From: an uncultured Bacteroidales bacterium
GTDB lineage: Bacteria; Bacteroidota; Bacteroidia; Bacteroidales; F082
Assembly (NCBI GenBank): GCA_937877465.1
Contig: CALFIT010000028.1
Location: 1 to 29,014 of the forward strand
Direction: 5' to 3'
DNA length: 29,014 nt
Shown: positions 14,485 through 22,410 of the stretch, piece by piece
Position numbering within the stretch: the first letter of the stretch is position 1
Layout of the letters: every line of letters starts with the position of its first letter
Translations under genes and position numbers: made by a program
Notes under the pieces: model-generated
Told to the model about the DNA's origin: nothing
What the model saw: only the letters and a program-made list of their open reading frames with translations
Databases searched by the model: none

Positions 14485-14497
14485 TTTTCACGACAGA

Positions 14498-15649
14498 CTA
14501 CAAATCCAAATAAGTCCTCCCGTGCAACCGCTTAATCCACAGCGAGAAAAGGCGGTCGGTCAGGCGATATTCCTTTCCCTCCTTCGTAATCAGGTCACGA
14601 TCCAACAAACGCTTGGCGGCAGATTGCACCGAACTGGCCGAACTCAGGCTATGCCTATCGATAAAACTGGCAGAGGTAATGGCTTCCGCAGTGCCATCCA
14701 AAGCGATTGAATAAAACAATTCCTTTTGCTTCTCAGGCATCTCCGAAAGTGTCAGTTTAAAGAAAGGAGAATAGATTTCAAGAAGCATTTCGATGGATTC
14801 CGAAACGATTTTTGCGGTACAAATCCCTTTTTTTGGCGTATTCATGAATGACTCATTGAAGGTTTTCTGCACATAAAATGTATGTCCTTCGAACAAATCA
14901 TACACATTTTCAACCAAATTTTTGTCGATTTTTCGATGTTTTTCCTCAAATTTTTGCACGATAAACGGCACATAGACATCTTTTTTTATGGCGTTTAGCT
15001 CCATCATTTCAGCACTATAATAGAAAGGACGCGACTCGGTTTGAAACATTTCCTGCATGAGGTGTCGCTCGCTTCCGGCAAAGATGAAACTGACGTTCTT
15101 GGTATGCTGGATATACGACCGCAACAACGCCTCAACGTTCTTTTCGGGATAATTCGTAATCTGCTGGAACTCGTCGATGGCGAGGATGCAAGGCTTGTCG
15201 GCCTGTTCCAAGCATTGGAAAATCTCCTCCAAGGTATAGTCAGCCGAGGCAATGTCACCCAATTGGAGGCCAAAAGTAGGGTTGCCCGTCATCGGATCAA
15301 TGCCAAAACCGCCCCGCAAAGAGTCCAAGGTTTGCAGTAGCATCTTCTTCATTTTCTTACCTTTAGACAATAACTTCTCAAAAATCTCCTTGCCAAACAT
15401 AAAGGTAAACTCCCGCAAACTCGAAGTATGCAGTATGTCGATGAAAAAGGTATAATAGTCCTTGAACTCGGGTTGCCTGAAACAATGCTCTATCAACCCC
15501 GTTTTCCCCATACGGCGCGATGAAATCAGCACCAAATTGTTGCCATTCGGGATGGTCTTCACCATCCGCTCGGTTTCGTTCACTCGGTCGCAAAAGTACT
15601 GCGGCGCAATCTCACCCTTTACGACAAATGGATTCGTTTCTTTTCCCAT
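14498..15649 (-). CDS. Orphan AAA/STAND-like ATPase with C-terminal winged helix
   Basis: 383 residues. N-terminal FVVKGEIAPQYFCDRVNE is the start typical of Bacteroidota ATP-binding proteins of the archaeal-ATPase (PF01637-like) group. Walker A is SSRRMGKTGL (43-52), Walker B is CILAIDEFQQI with D159-E160, and a sensor-like FIFAGSERHLM follows. Residues about 310-375 (SVQSAAKRLLDRDLITKEGKEYRLTDRLFSLWIKR) read as a winged helix, so the protein may bind DNA. The function of this multicopy group is not known to me; roles in mobile elements or defence are speculative. The ATG at 15649 is preferred because it matches the family start and lies 16 bases from a clear -7 box. Upstream lie seven 15-bp repeats. 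No partner gene is evident. Confidence 0.82.
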   Translation of the reverse strand: MGKETNPFVVKGEIAPQYFCDRVNETERMVKTIPNGNNLVLISSRRMGKTGLIEHCFRQPEFKDYYTFFIDILHTSSLREFTFMFGKEIFEKLLSKGKKMKKMLLQTLDSLRGGFGIDPMTGNPTFGLQLGDIASADYTLEEIFQCLEQADKPCILAIDEFQQITNYPEKNVEALLRSYIQHTKNVSFIFAGSERHLMQEMFQTESRPFYYSAEMMELNAIKKDVYVPFIVQKFEEKHRKIDKNLVENVYDLFEGHTFYVQKTFNESFMNTPKKGICTAKIVSESIEMLLEIYSPFFKLTLSEMPEKQKELFYSIALDGTAEAITSASFIDRHSLSSASSVQSAAKRLLDRDLITKEGKEYRLTDRLFSLWIKRLHGRTYLDL

Positions 15650-15665
15650 AACATTAAATTTGCCG

Positions 15666-15698
15666 CAAAGATAGGAATCTTTTTCCAATTATTGCAAA
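15666..15698 (-). promoter_or_regulatory. Bacteroidota-type promoter of the orphan ATPase
   Basis: Minus strand: TTTG (15698-15695), 21-base spacer, TATCTTTG (15673-15666), then the ATG 16 bases on. Both boxes match the phylum consensus with acceptable spacing. The -33 TTTG lies inside the promoter-proximal 15-bp repeat. Confidence 0.7.
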
Positions 15699-15790
15699 CA
15701 CAATTATTATTTTTGCAATTATCTCGAATATAATTATTACAAAAACAATTATTGCGAATACAATAATTATAATCACAATAATTTTGAATC
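15686..15790. repeat. Seven tandem 15-bp repeats (iteron-like) upstream of the ATPase
   Basis: Units begin at 15686, 15701, 15716, 15731, 15746, 15761 and 15776 with no slippage. On the plus strand they are CAATTATTGCAAACA, CAATTATTATTTTTG, CAATTATCTCGAATA, TAATTATTACAAAAA, CAATTATTGCGAATA, CAATAATTATAATCA and CAATAATTTTGAATC. In the sense of the ATPase gene the consensus is about TATTYGYAATAATTG. The core CAATTATTG is nearly palindromic. The last unit overlaps the thioesterase stop codon and the first overlaps the -33 box. Confidence 0.9.
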
Positions 15791-16253
15791 AAGATTTTGC
15801 TGCGGCATTCATCGCCTTCGCCCGTCGTTTCGAGTCTTCCATCACCTCCAAGGCTTGCTGCTGAAGGAATTTCTCCTCTTCGGTTTCGGGCGTGAGCGTG
15901 ATGCCATGCGGATTTGAACGGTGGTTTTCGTCCAAATAGGAGAAGGTGGCGAAGCCGTCGGCGGCAATCTTTTCGGGCTCGCGGCTGCGGTATATCTTCG
16001 TGTAGACCGTCAGCGTGCTTCTACCGACATTCACGACCTTGCTCTCGAAGGTGACGATGTCGCCCGCAAAAATCGGGAACTTGAAGTCGATGCCGTGGAG
16101 GACAAGAAGGACGGTGTCTTTCGTGTCAACGTATTGCGCCACAGCGAAATAGGAACTTTCCAAGAACCATTCCGAGCAACGTCCGGCGAAGAAGGTCTGA
16201 TGGTGGTTGAGGTCGGCGAGCTTGATGAGTCTTTGGGAATAGGTTGCGTTCAT
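15789..16253 (-). CDS. Acyl-CoA thioesterase (hotdog/4HBT fold)
   Basis: 154-residue hotdog-fold protein, probably hydrolysing acyl-CoA in the cytoplasm. Family-like features are LNHHQTFFAGRCSEWFLESSYFAVAQYV near the N-terminus (with the N-[HQ] and E catalytic region), HGIDFKFPIFAGDIVTFESKVVNVGRSTLTVYTKIY in the central sheet, and GFATFSYLDENH. A charged C-terminal helix extends past the fold. The ATG at 16253 lies 2 bases from a CAGTT repeat tract. The stop lies in the last 15-bp repeat of the ATPase upstream region. The physiological substrate is not evident. Confidence 0.85.
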   Translation of the reverse strand: MNATYSQRLIKLADLNHHQTFFAGRCSEWFLESSYFAVAQYVDTKDTVLLVLHGIDFKFPIFAGDIVTFESKVVNVGRSTLTVYTKIYRSREPEKIAADGFATFSYLDENHRSNPHGITLTPETEEEKFLQQQALEVMEDSKRRAKAMNAAAKS

Positions 16254-16255
16254 GT

Positions 16256-16320
16256 CAGTTGACAGTTATCAGTTATCAGTTATTCAGTTGTTCAGTTGGC
16301 AGTTTGTGGTTTGCAGTTGT
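16256..16320. repeat. CAGTT minisatellite tract, copy 3
   Basis: Units on the plus strand are CAGTTGA, CAGTTAT, CAGTTAT, CAGTTATT, CAGTTGTT, CAGTTGG, then a degenerate stretch and a last CAGTTGT. It begins two bases upstream of the thioesterase ATG. The remaining 16321-16349 before the hydrolase stop contains GGCT and AGCC flanking TTTCACAATGTGGC, a possible weak hairpin. Confidence 0.85.
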
Positions 16321-16349
16321 AGGGCTTTCACAATGTGGCAGCCGTACAT

Positions 16350-17135
16350 TTATTCAATACGGATTTTCAGTCCGTCGTAGGCGAGCATCATGCCGTCGGG
16401 CAACTTGCGGTTGACGTCGGCGGCGAGGCCCATGCTGTGGCTGCAATGCGTGAACCACGTCTTTTTCGCCCCTACCCTTTTTGAGATCTCAATCGCCTCG
16501 TCCAAGGTGAGATGCGAGTAGTGTTTCTTCTTTTGCAACGCCTCAATAATCAGGTATTCAACGCCTTGCAGTTTTTCAATAGCCTCTTCGGAAATCTCGC
16601 TCAAGTCGGTGACATAGGCGAAGTTGCCGATGCGGAAGGCATAGCAAGTCAAGGTATAGTGTTTCAGTTTTATCGGAACAATATGCAAATCGCCGAAGTC
16701 GAAGGGCGTTTCGTCGAGGCGGCGGATGTCGTAGGTCGGTGCGCCCGGATAGGGATGCTCGTCGAAGGCGTAGGAATACTCGCGCTTGATTTCGGGCAAG
16801 GCGGTGTCGGCCACATAGAGCGGCATGGGCTTTTTCTGCATGAAAATGTAAGGCCGCAGGTCGTCGAGTCCACCGATGTGGTCCTTGTGCTCGTGGGTAA
16901 TCAAGACCGCGTCCAATTTCGTTATGTTTTCGCGCAGCATCTGCTGGCGGAAGTCGGGACCGGCATCCACGGCCACCGTCACCTCGTCGGTTTGGATGAG
17001 GATGGAGGTGCGCAGCCGCTTGTCGCGCGGGTCGTTCGACTGGCACACGGGGCAAGTACACCCTATGACGGGTACGCCTTGCGATGTTCCGCTACCTAAA
17101 ACAGTGACAATCATATTCTTGGTTTTCGCTTGCAT
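16350..17135 (-). CDS. MBL-fold metallo-hydrolase, PhnP-like
   Basis: 261 residues from the ATG at 17135 (MQAKTKN); the next ATG at 17114 (MIVTVLGSG) is also plausible. The metallo-beta-lactamase site THEHKDHIGG gives H81, H83, D85 and H86, with later HYSHLT and WFTHCSHSM histidines and DAGPDFR near 58-63. GCTCPVCQS (C26, C28, C31) is the extra cysteine cluster seen in PhnP-type cyclic-phosphodiesterases. It is probably a cytoplasmic phosphodiesterase; the substrate could be 5-phosphoribosyl 1,2-cyclic phosphate or another cyclic phosphate. No phn genes are nearby. It is divergent from the DUF6913-like gene and co-directional with the thioesterase. Confidence 0.88.
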   Translation of the reverse strand: MQAKTKNMIVTVLGSGTSQGVPVIGCTCPVCQSNDPRDKRLRTSILIQTDEVTVAVDAGPDFRQQMLRENITKLDAVLITHEHKDHIGGLDDLRPYIFMQKKPMPLYVADTALPEIKREYSYAFDEHPYPGAPTYDIRRLDETPFDFGDLHIVPIKLKHYTLTCYAFRIGNFAYVTDLSEISEEAIEKLQGVEYLIIEALQKKKHYSHLTLDEAIEISKRVGAKKTWFTHCSHSMGLAADVNRKLPDGMMLAYDGLKIRIE

Positions 17136-17162
17136 GGTCAATGCCTTTGGAAAATAGAACTG

Positions 17163-17170
17163 CAAAATTA
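17163..17170 (-). promoter_or_regulatory. Probable -7 box (TAATTTTG) for the MBL-fold hydrolase
   Basis: Exact TAnnTTTG on the minus strand, 27 bases before the ATG at 17135. It also argues against the upstream TTG start at 17165, which would overlap the box. Confidence 0.5.
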
Positions 17171-17212
17171 GCGTTTTTAGGCAAAATATCGTTTCATTTC
17201 ATGGAATTTCCT

Positions 17213-17220
17213 TACATTTG
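17213..17220 (+). promoter_or_regulatory. Possible -7 box (TACATTTG) for the DUF6913-like/dapA operon
   Basis: Matches TAnnTTTG only four bases before the ATG at 17225, so transcription from it would give a nearly leaderless mRNA. No good -33 box is seen. A chance match cannot be excluded. Confidence 0.35.
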
Positions 17221-17224
17221 CGGC

Positions 17225-17779
17225 ATGAATTTTTCGTCATACCTCAGAAATAGGGCCCTAAAACGCGCCTTGGAGCAGTTCCTCGCCGAGAAGCCATTAT
17301 CGAAAATGCCTAATCTTCAGCGGATTAACTCCATGCTCATCATCCTCGACGAGAGCGACAAGAGCATCGTCAAGAACATCGAGAGCAGCGCAAAAAGCTT
17401 GTTCGGCACCAACCGTTGCGGTTTCGTCATCCTCTGCAACCAGATGTCGGACACTATCCTGCAAAGCGACCTCTACACCGAGATCACGCCCAAGGACTTC
17501 GGCTTCATGAGCGTCCTGAAGCCCGAAAAACACGAGTACATCAGGAAACTACCCTTCAGCAACATGATCGTCAATATGGCAGGCAAGAACACCGAAATCA
17601 GCGACTACCTCTGCACCCTGCCCAAGTCGGATTTCAGGATCAGCTTCCACCAAAGCAAGAACCAGCAAATCTACGACCTGCTCATCGAGAACCCGAGAGG
17701 CACCGACCCCGTTTCAAACATCCACGTCCTGCACAACTACCTCAAGGCCTTGGCGGGAACGCAAACCACAAACCCATAA
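17225..17779 (+). CDS. Conserved Bacteroidota protein (DUF6913-like) upstream of dapA
   Basis: 184 residues from the ATG at 17225 (MNFSSYLRNRALKRALEQF). An amphipathic basic N-terminal helix is followed by a mixed alpha/beta region: strand SMLIILDESD, FGTNRCGFVILCNQ, MSVLKPEKHEYIRKLPFSNMIVNMAG, SDYLCTLPKSDFRISFHQSKNQQIYDLLI and HVLHNYLKAL. There is no signal peptide or membrane segment. I recall this pattern as DUF6913, a Bacteroidota-specific family often found beside dapA; its function is unknown. It ends 4 bases before dapA and so is probably its co-transcribed leader gene. An in-frame upstream ATG at 17141 would overlap the divergent promoter region and is less likely. Confidence 0.72.
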   Translation: MNFSSYLRNRALKRALEQFLAEKPLSKMPNLQRINSMLIILDESDKSIVKNIESSAKSLFGTNRCGFVILCNQMSDTILQSDLYTEITPKDFGFMSVLKPEKHEYIRKLPFSNMIVNMAGKNTEISDYLCTLPKSDFRISFHQSKNQQIYDLLIENPRGTDPVSNIHVLHNYLKALAGTQTTNP

Positions 17780-17783
17780 CACC

Positions 17784-18671
17784 ATGAGAAACAATCCATT
17801 CAGAGGCACGGGCATTGCCCTCGTCACCCCTTTCAAGCAAGACCAATCCGTTGACATCGAGGCTTTGGCCAACATCGTCAACCACGTCGTCGACGATGGC
17901 GCGGATTTCTTGGTGGTTTTGGGCACCACCTCCGAAGCCCCTACCCTTACAAGTGAAGAGAAGCAACTGGTTATCAGCACGATAATAAAGACAAACAAAG
18001 GCCGACTGCCCGTCATGCTCGGCATGGGCGGCAACAACACGCAAGCCGTCGTCGAGTCCGTCAAAGCGCAAGACTTTACGGGCATCGGCGGCATCTTGAG
18101 CGTCGTACCTTATTATAACAAGCCCAACCAGCGCGGCATGAAGGCCCACTTCGAGGCCGTCGCCGACGCCAGTCCCGTCCCCGTCGTAGCCTACAACGTG
18201 CCGGGGCGCGTGGGCGTGAATTTGCAAGCCGCCACCTGCGTCGAGTTGGCCCAGCATCCCAACATCGTCGCCGTGAAAGAGGCATCGGGCAATCTCCAGC
18301 AAATCATGGAGATACTGCGCGACAAGCCCGCCGACTTCGACGTACTTTCGGGCGACGACGGCGTCACCCAACCCTTGATGGCCCTTGGTGCGACGGGCGT
18401 GATTTCGGTGGCCGCCAACGCCTACACTAACCAGTTCAGCCGCATGATGCGTGCCATGAAGGAAGGCAAAACCGAAGCTGCCTTACGCCTGCATTTCGCC
18501 ATGCTGAAGATGAACCAACTCATCTTCGCCGACGGCAACCCGGCGGGCATCAAGTGCCTGATGAGCCATATCGGGCTGTGCCAGAACGTGTTGCGCCTGC
18601 CCTTGGTGAAAGCCAACGAAAAGGTCGAAGCCGACATCATTGAAGAATGGAAACAATTAAAAAACTTATAA
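17784..18671 (+). CDS. dapA: 4-hydroxy-tetrahydrodipicolinate synthase
   Basis: Condenses pyruvate with aspartate semialdehyde, the first committed step to diaminopimelate and lysine, so it feeds peptidoglycan synthesis. It is 295 residues, the usual length. The TIM-barrel motifs are present: GIALVTPF (10-17), GTTSEAPTL with the catalytic Thr (47-55), PYYNKPNQ (109-116), YNVPGR with Y137 and R142, and the Schiff-base lysine K165 in AVKEASGN. GVISVAANAY and DGNPAGIKC follow. It lies four bases after the DUF6913-like gene and two bases before the carboxypeptidase gene, so the three probably form one transcript. Confidence 0.97.
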   Translation: MRNNPFRGTGIALVTPFKQDQSVDIEALANIVNHVVDDGADFLVVLGTTSEAPTLTSEEKQLVISTIIKTNKGRLPVMLGMGGNNTQAVVESVKAQDFTGIGGILSVVPYYNKPNQRGMKAHFEAVADASPVPVVAYNVPGRVGVNLQAATCVELAQHPNIVAVKEASGNLQQIMEILRDKPADFDVLSGDDGVTQPLMALGATGVISVAANAYTNQFSRMMRAMKEGKTEAALRLHFAMLKMNQLIFADGNPAGIKCLMSHIGLCQNVLRLPLVKANEKVEADIIEEWKQLKNL

Positions 18672-18672
18672 A

Positions 18673-21216
18673 ATGAAGATTTTACGCATTTTTACAATCA
18701 TTTTGGCCACACTGATTTGTGGCAACATTTTCGCCCAAGAAAGCCAAAAGGAGCTTGAGCAAATCTCGAAGAACCACGGAGAATACTATTTCTCCCTTTC
18801 CGTCCAAAAACCCGCTGACATCCAGGCTATCAGCGACTTATGTTCCGTCGACAATTTCGACGGCAAAAACGTCATCTGCTATGCCAACCATGAACAATAC
18901 CAAAGCCTGCTCAAGCACGGCTACCAGCCCACTTTGATGATGCCGCCTTCGCTGCAATTCAAGGTGGAGATGTGGGACGGCAGCGACCGCGCCAACTACG
19001 ACTGGGACAGCTACCCCACCTACGAGGCCTACGAAGCCATGATGTACCAGTTTGGCACCGACCACCCCGACAAGTGCGAAATCCTCACCCTCGGCACCTT
19101 GGCTTCGGGACGCAAGATTTTGGTGGCCCACCTCAACAACGGAACGCCCGATGGCAGGCCCGTCGAAGGCAGACCCAAATTCCTCTATACCAGCACTATC
19201 CACGGCGACGAGACCACCGGCTGGATCATGATGCTCCGCCTCATCGACTATCTGCTCGAAAACCCTGACGAGCCTGAGGTGCAGGAAGTGATGGACAACA
19301 TCGACCTTTACATTGGCCCCAACACCAACCCCGACGGCACCTATCACGGCGGCAACAATACGGTGAACGGCGCCAGAAGAGGCAATGCCAACAACATCGA
19401 CATGAACCGCAACTATCCCGACCCACACGGCGGCGCACACCCCGACGGCAACGAATACCAACTTGAAACCCAATGGTTTATGCAACTCGCCGAAGAGAAC
19501 GCCTTCGTGATGGGTGCCAACTACCACGGCGGCTCGGAAGTGATGAACTATCCGTGGGACAACACCTACACGCTCCATGCCGACGACGACTGGTACCAAC
19601 TCGTGTGCCACGAATATGCCGACCTCACCCACGAGGTGAACCCCAACTACATGAGCGACTTCAACAACGGCATCACCAACGGCGCGCAATGGTACATGAT
19701 CGGCGGAGGCCGCCAGGACTACATGAACGGCTATCGCCAATGCCGCGAGGTGACCATCGAATGCTCGAACACGAAATTGGTGCCCGGCACTCAACTGCCC
19801 AACTTCTGGAACTACAACAAGGAAGCCATCTTCGCCTTCATGAACCAATGCCGCTATGGCGTCCACGGCATCGTGACCGACGCCACGACGGGCGAGCCGC
19901 TTGAGGCCACCGTCACCGTGAGCGGCCACGACGACCAATATTCCTTCGTCAGCAGTCACCTGCCCGTCGGCGACTTCCATCGTCCCATCAAGGGCGGCAC
20001 TTATTCGTTCATTTTCAGCGCAGAAGGCTATTGCCCGCAGGTGATGGACATCACTGTGGCCGACAACGAGACCGTCAACCTTGAGGTGCAGCTCGAACCT
20101 GGCAGTTGCCTACTGCCCAACTTCAACGCTTCGGCCACGCAGGTGGCTCTCGGCGGCAATGTCAACTTCACCGACGGCTCGTTTGGCGATGTGGTTGCCT
20201 GGAACTGGACCTTTGAAGGCGGCACTCCTTCCGCCTCGACGCAACAGAACCCCACCGTCACCTACAACGAAGTCGGCGACTTCAGCGTCACCCTGACCGT
20301 CACCAATGCCGACGGCAACAGCGAGACCCTTACCCGCGAGGACTACATCCATGTGCGCGAAGCCTACAACATGCAGAATGGCACCGTCGAGACCTGCAGC
20401 GCCTTGTTTTACGACAACGGCGGCCCCAACAGCAACTACAACAACAACAGGGACTACACCATGACCTTCATGCCCGGCCAGCCCGACAAATTCATTGAGG
20501 CCACTTTCATTGAGTTCAGCACGGAAAGCGGCTGGGACTATCTCTACATCTACGACGGCACCAGCACGCAGGCCACGCAGATAGGCCAGTATACAGGGAG
20601 CGAATCCCCCGGCACCGTGACCGCAACCAACTCGGAAGGCGCCTTGACGTTCCGCTTCACCTCCGACCAAAACACGACTGCGTCGGGCTGGGTGGCCACC
20701 ATCAACTGCGTCGGCAACTACGAGCCTATGGCCATCGAAGTCAGTGCCGACCCCGAAGTGGTCAACGAAGGCGAGAGCAGCCAGCTGAACGTGACCGTAA
20801 CAGGCGGCGCGGGCGATTACACCTACCTCTGGGAGCCTGCCGCGACCTTAGACGACCCCACCATTTCCCATCCCGTGGCCACGCCCGTTGAGCGAGAAAC
20901 CATCTACAAAGTCACCGTCACCGACGGAGAAGGCAACACGGCATCGGGCGAAGTCACCGTGAGCATCGGCAACTATTCCATACCCGAGGATGGCTGCGCT
21001 CCCATAGTCTATCCCAACCCGAACAAAGGCGTTTTCACCATCAACGTCGATGGGAAGTACTCCTATCGTCTTTTCAACGGCCACGGGCAGCAAGTGCTTT
21101 CGGGCGAGGCAATCGGCAAGACCCAAATCGAAACCCAAGGCCTGAGCCAAGGCTTATACCTCCTCCAAATTGTGGCCGAGAACATCGGAATCGAAAAAAT
21201 CATCATAGAAAAATAA
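18673..21216 (+). CDS. Secreted M14 zinc carboxypeptidase with PKD, CUB and T9SS C-terminal domains
   Basis: 847 residues. A signal peptide (1-22, ending NIFAQ) is followed by a propeptide-like region. An M14 carboxypeptidase domain spans about 110-395, with zinc ligands H177 and E180 in TIHGDET, H285 in NYHGGSE, and the catalytic glutamate E363 in VTIECSN. A carboxypeptidase-regulatory-like beta domain lies at about 396-475, a PKD domain at 480-562 (WNWTFEGG...VTYNEVGDFSVTLTVTN) and a CUB-like domain at 565-680 (WDYLYIYDG). A second Ig/PKD-like domain lies at 685-765. The end is a T9SS sorting domain starting VYPNPNKGVFTI and finishing GIEKIIIEK. It should be exported by Sec, then secreted or surface-anchored by T9SS. 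Its place between dapA and bamD is unusual. Confidence 0.93.
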   Translation: MKILRIFTIILATLICGNIFAQESQKELEQISKNHGEYYFSLSVQKPADIQAISDLCSVDNFDGKNVICYANHEQYQSLLKHGYQPTLMMPPSLQFKVEMWDGSDRANYDWDSYPTYEAYEAMMYQFGTDHPDKCEILTLGTLASGRKILVAHLNNGTPDGRPVEGRPKFLYTSTIHGDETTGWIMMLRLIDYLLENPDEPEVQEVMDNIDLYIGPNTNPDGTYHGGNNTVNGARRGNANNIDMNRNYPDPHGGAHPDGNEYQLETQWFMQLAEENAFVMGANYHGGSEVMNYPWDNTYTLHADDDWYQLVCHEYADLTHEVNPNYMSDFNNGITNGAQWYMIGGGRQDYMNGYRQCREVTIECSNTKLVPGTQLPNFWNYNKEAIFAFMNQCRYGVHGIVTDATTGEPLEATVTVSGHDDQYSFVSSHLPVGDFHRPIKGGTYSFIFSAEGYCPQVMDITVADNETVNLEVQLEPGSCLLPNFNASATQVALGGNVNFTDGSFGDVVAWNWTFEGGTPSASTQQNPTVTYNEVGDFSVTLTVTNADGNSETLTREDYIHVREAYNMQNGTVETCSALFYDNGGPNSNYNNNRDYTMTFMPGQPDKFIEATFIEFSTESGWDYLYIYDGTSTQATQIGQYTGSESPGTVTATNSEGALTFRFTSDQNTTASGWVATINCVGNYEPMAIEVSADPEVVNEGESSQLNVTVTGGAGDYTYLWEPAATLDDPTISHPVATPVERETIYKVTVTDGEGNTASGEVTVSIGNYSIPEDGCAPIVYPNPNKGVFTINVDGKYSYRLFNGHGQQVLSGEAIGKTQIETQGLSQGLYLLQIVAENIGIEKIIIEK

Positions 21217-21251
21217 TAGACAAAAACCCGCGTTTATAAGCCAAAAATGAG

Positions 21252-21259
21252 TAATTTTG
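21252..21259 (+). promoter_or_regulatory. Probable -7 box (TAATTTTG) for bamD
   Basis: Exact TAnnTTTG seven bases before the bamD ATG at 21267. It implies a very short leader and an independent promoter for bamD-rpoZ-porD-recN. A TTTA about 15 bases upstream is a weak -33 candidate. Confidence 0.5.
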
Positions 21260-21266
21260 CGGCCCA

Positions 21267-22064
21267 ATGAAAAACAGACTTTTGATATTGTTATCGTTAG
21301 GTTTCATTGCCTTCAGCTCGTGCAACGACTTCAACCGCATGGTCAAGAGCACCGACAACGAGATGAAGTACGAGGTGGCGATGGACTATTACGACCGAGG
21401 CGACTACAACCACGCCTTGCAGCTCTTCGACCTGTTGCAAGCCTCGTTCCGCAACACGCCACGCGGCGAAGCCATCACCTATCGCACCGCGCAATGCTAT
21501 TATTTCCAAGAGGATTACGACATTGCGGGCTACTACTACAACCGCTTCACGCAGACCTATCCCTTCTCGAAAGACGCCGAAAAGGCCGCCTTCATGAGTG
21601 CCTATTGCAGCTACAAGCAGTCGCCCGAGTCGGGGCTCGACCAAACCAACACCTTCACCGCCATCAAGCAGCTGAAAGGCTTCATGGAACGCTATCCCAA
21701 CAGCGACAGCCTCGACCGCGCCAACCATTTGTTGACCAACCTCAACGACAAGCTGGAAGAGAAGGACTACAACATGTGCCGGCTGTTCTACCGCATGGAA
21801 AACTACAGCGCGGCCATCACCTCGTTTGAGAACATGCTGAAGAAATATCCCAACACACTGCACCGCGAAGAGATCCTTTACGACATGGCCAAGACCTATT
21901 ACGACTATGCCGAAAACAGCATCACCGAGAAGCAGCGCGAGCGCTACGAATCGTGCGTCGAGCAATGCAACGCACTGTCGTACCTCTATCCCAACAGCAA
22001 ATACCTGCAAGAAACAAACGGCATCGCCGCCAAAGCAAGAAAGAAACTAGAAAACTTTAAATAA
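21267..22064 (+). CDS. bamD: Outer membrane protein assembly factor BamD
   Basis: Lipoprotein component of the BAM complex that folds beta-barrel proteins into the outer membrane. It is 265 residues. The signal peptide MKNRLLILLSLGFIAFSSC gives lipidation at C19. Tetratricopeptide-like pairs follow: YEVAMDYYDRGDYNHALQLFDLL, TAQCYYFQEDYDIAGYYYNRFTQTYP, KGFMERYPNSDSLDRANHL, LFYRMENYSAAITSFENMLKKYPNT and EQCNALSYLYPNSKYLQE. This is the expected architecture and length. rpoZ starts two bases after the stop. Confidence 0.93.
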   Translation: MKNRLLILLSLGFIAFSSCNDFNRMVKSTDNEMKYEVAMDYYDRGDYNHALQLFDLLQASFRNTPRGEAITYRTAQCYYFQEDYDIAGYYYNRFTQTYPFSKDAEKAAFMSAYCSYKQSPESGLDQTNTFTAIKQLKGFMERYPNSDSLDRANHLLTNLNDKLEEKDYNMCRLFYRMENYSAAITSFENMLKKYPNTLHREEILYDMAKTYYDYAENSITEKQRERYESCVEQCNALSYLYPNSKYLQETNGIAAKARKKLENFK

Positions 22065-22066
22065 CC

Positions 22067-22405
22067 ATGGATTTCAAGAAGATTAAGACCGAAACGACGG
22101 TGGTCACCCGTCAGAAAGACCAGTTCTACAAAGGCACGGGCAACATCTATGAGACCGTCGCCATCCTGTCCATCCGCGCCAACCAGATTGCCGCAGAGAT
22201 GAAGACCGAACTCAACGAGAAGATCGAGTCGTTTGCCTCCATCACCAACGACAGCCTTGAGGAAGTGTTTGAAAACAAGGAGCAAATCGAGATTGCAAAG
22301 TTTTACGAGAGGCTGCCCAAGCCCACCTTGATAGCCGTCCACGAGTTCCTCCACGACCAGATCTACTTCCGCAACCCCAACAAAGAGCAGCAAGACGCAT
22401 TCTGA
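22067..22405 (+). CDS. rpoZ: RNA polymerase omega subunit (Bacteroidota RpoZ type)
   Basis: 112 residues: MDFKKIKTETTVVTRQKD at the N-terminus, then GNIYETVAILSIRANQIAAEMKTEL, the part homologous to the omega/RPB6 core. The acidic EEVFENKEQIEIAKFYERLPKPT tail is typical of the Bacteroidota form. Omega helps assemble and stabilise the beta-prime subunit of RNA polymerase. It is cytoplasmic and co-transcribed with bamD. It is followed after five bases by the PorD-like gene. Confidence 0.85.
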   Translation: MDFKKIKTETTVVTRQKDQFYKGTGNIYETVAILSIRANQIAAEMKTELNEKIESFASITNDSLEEVFENKEQIEIAKFYERLPKPTLIAVHEFLHDQIYFRNPNKEQQDAF

Positions 22406-22410
22406 ACCGC

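Noticed and set aside
15686..15790. Plasmid origin with iterons
   Set aside because: The array resembles iterons, but there is no Rep initiator, DnaA box cluster or partition gene; the surroundings are chromosomal. Kept only as an analogy.
18838..19980. 380-codon open frame on the minus strand, rich in V, H and G
   Set aside because: Antisense to the M14 carboxypeptidase, whose catalytic motifs are clear.
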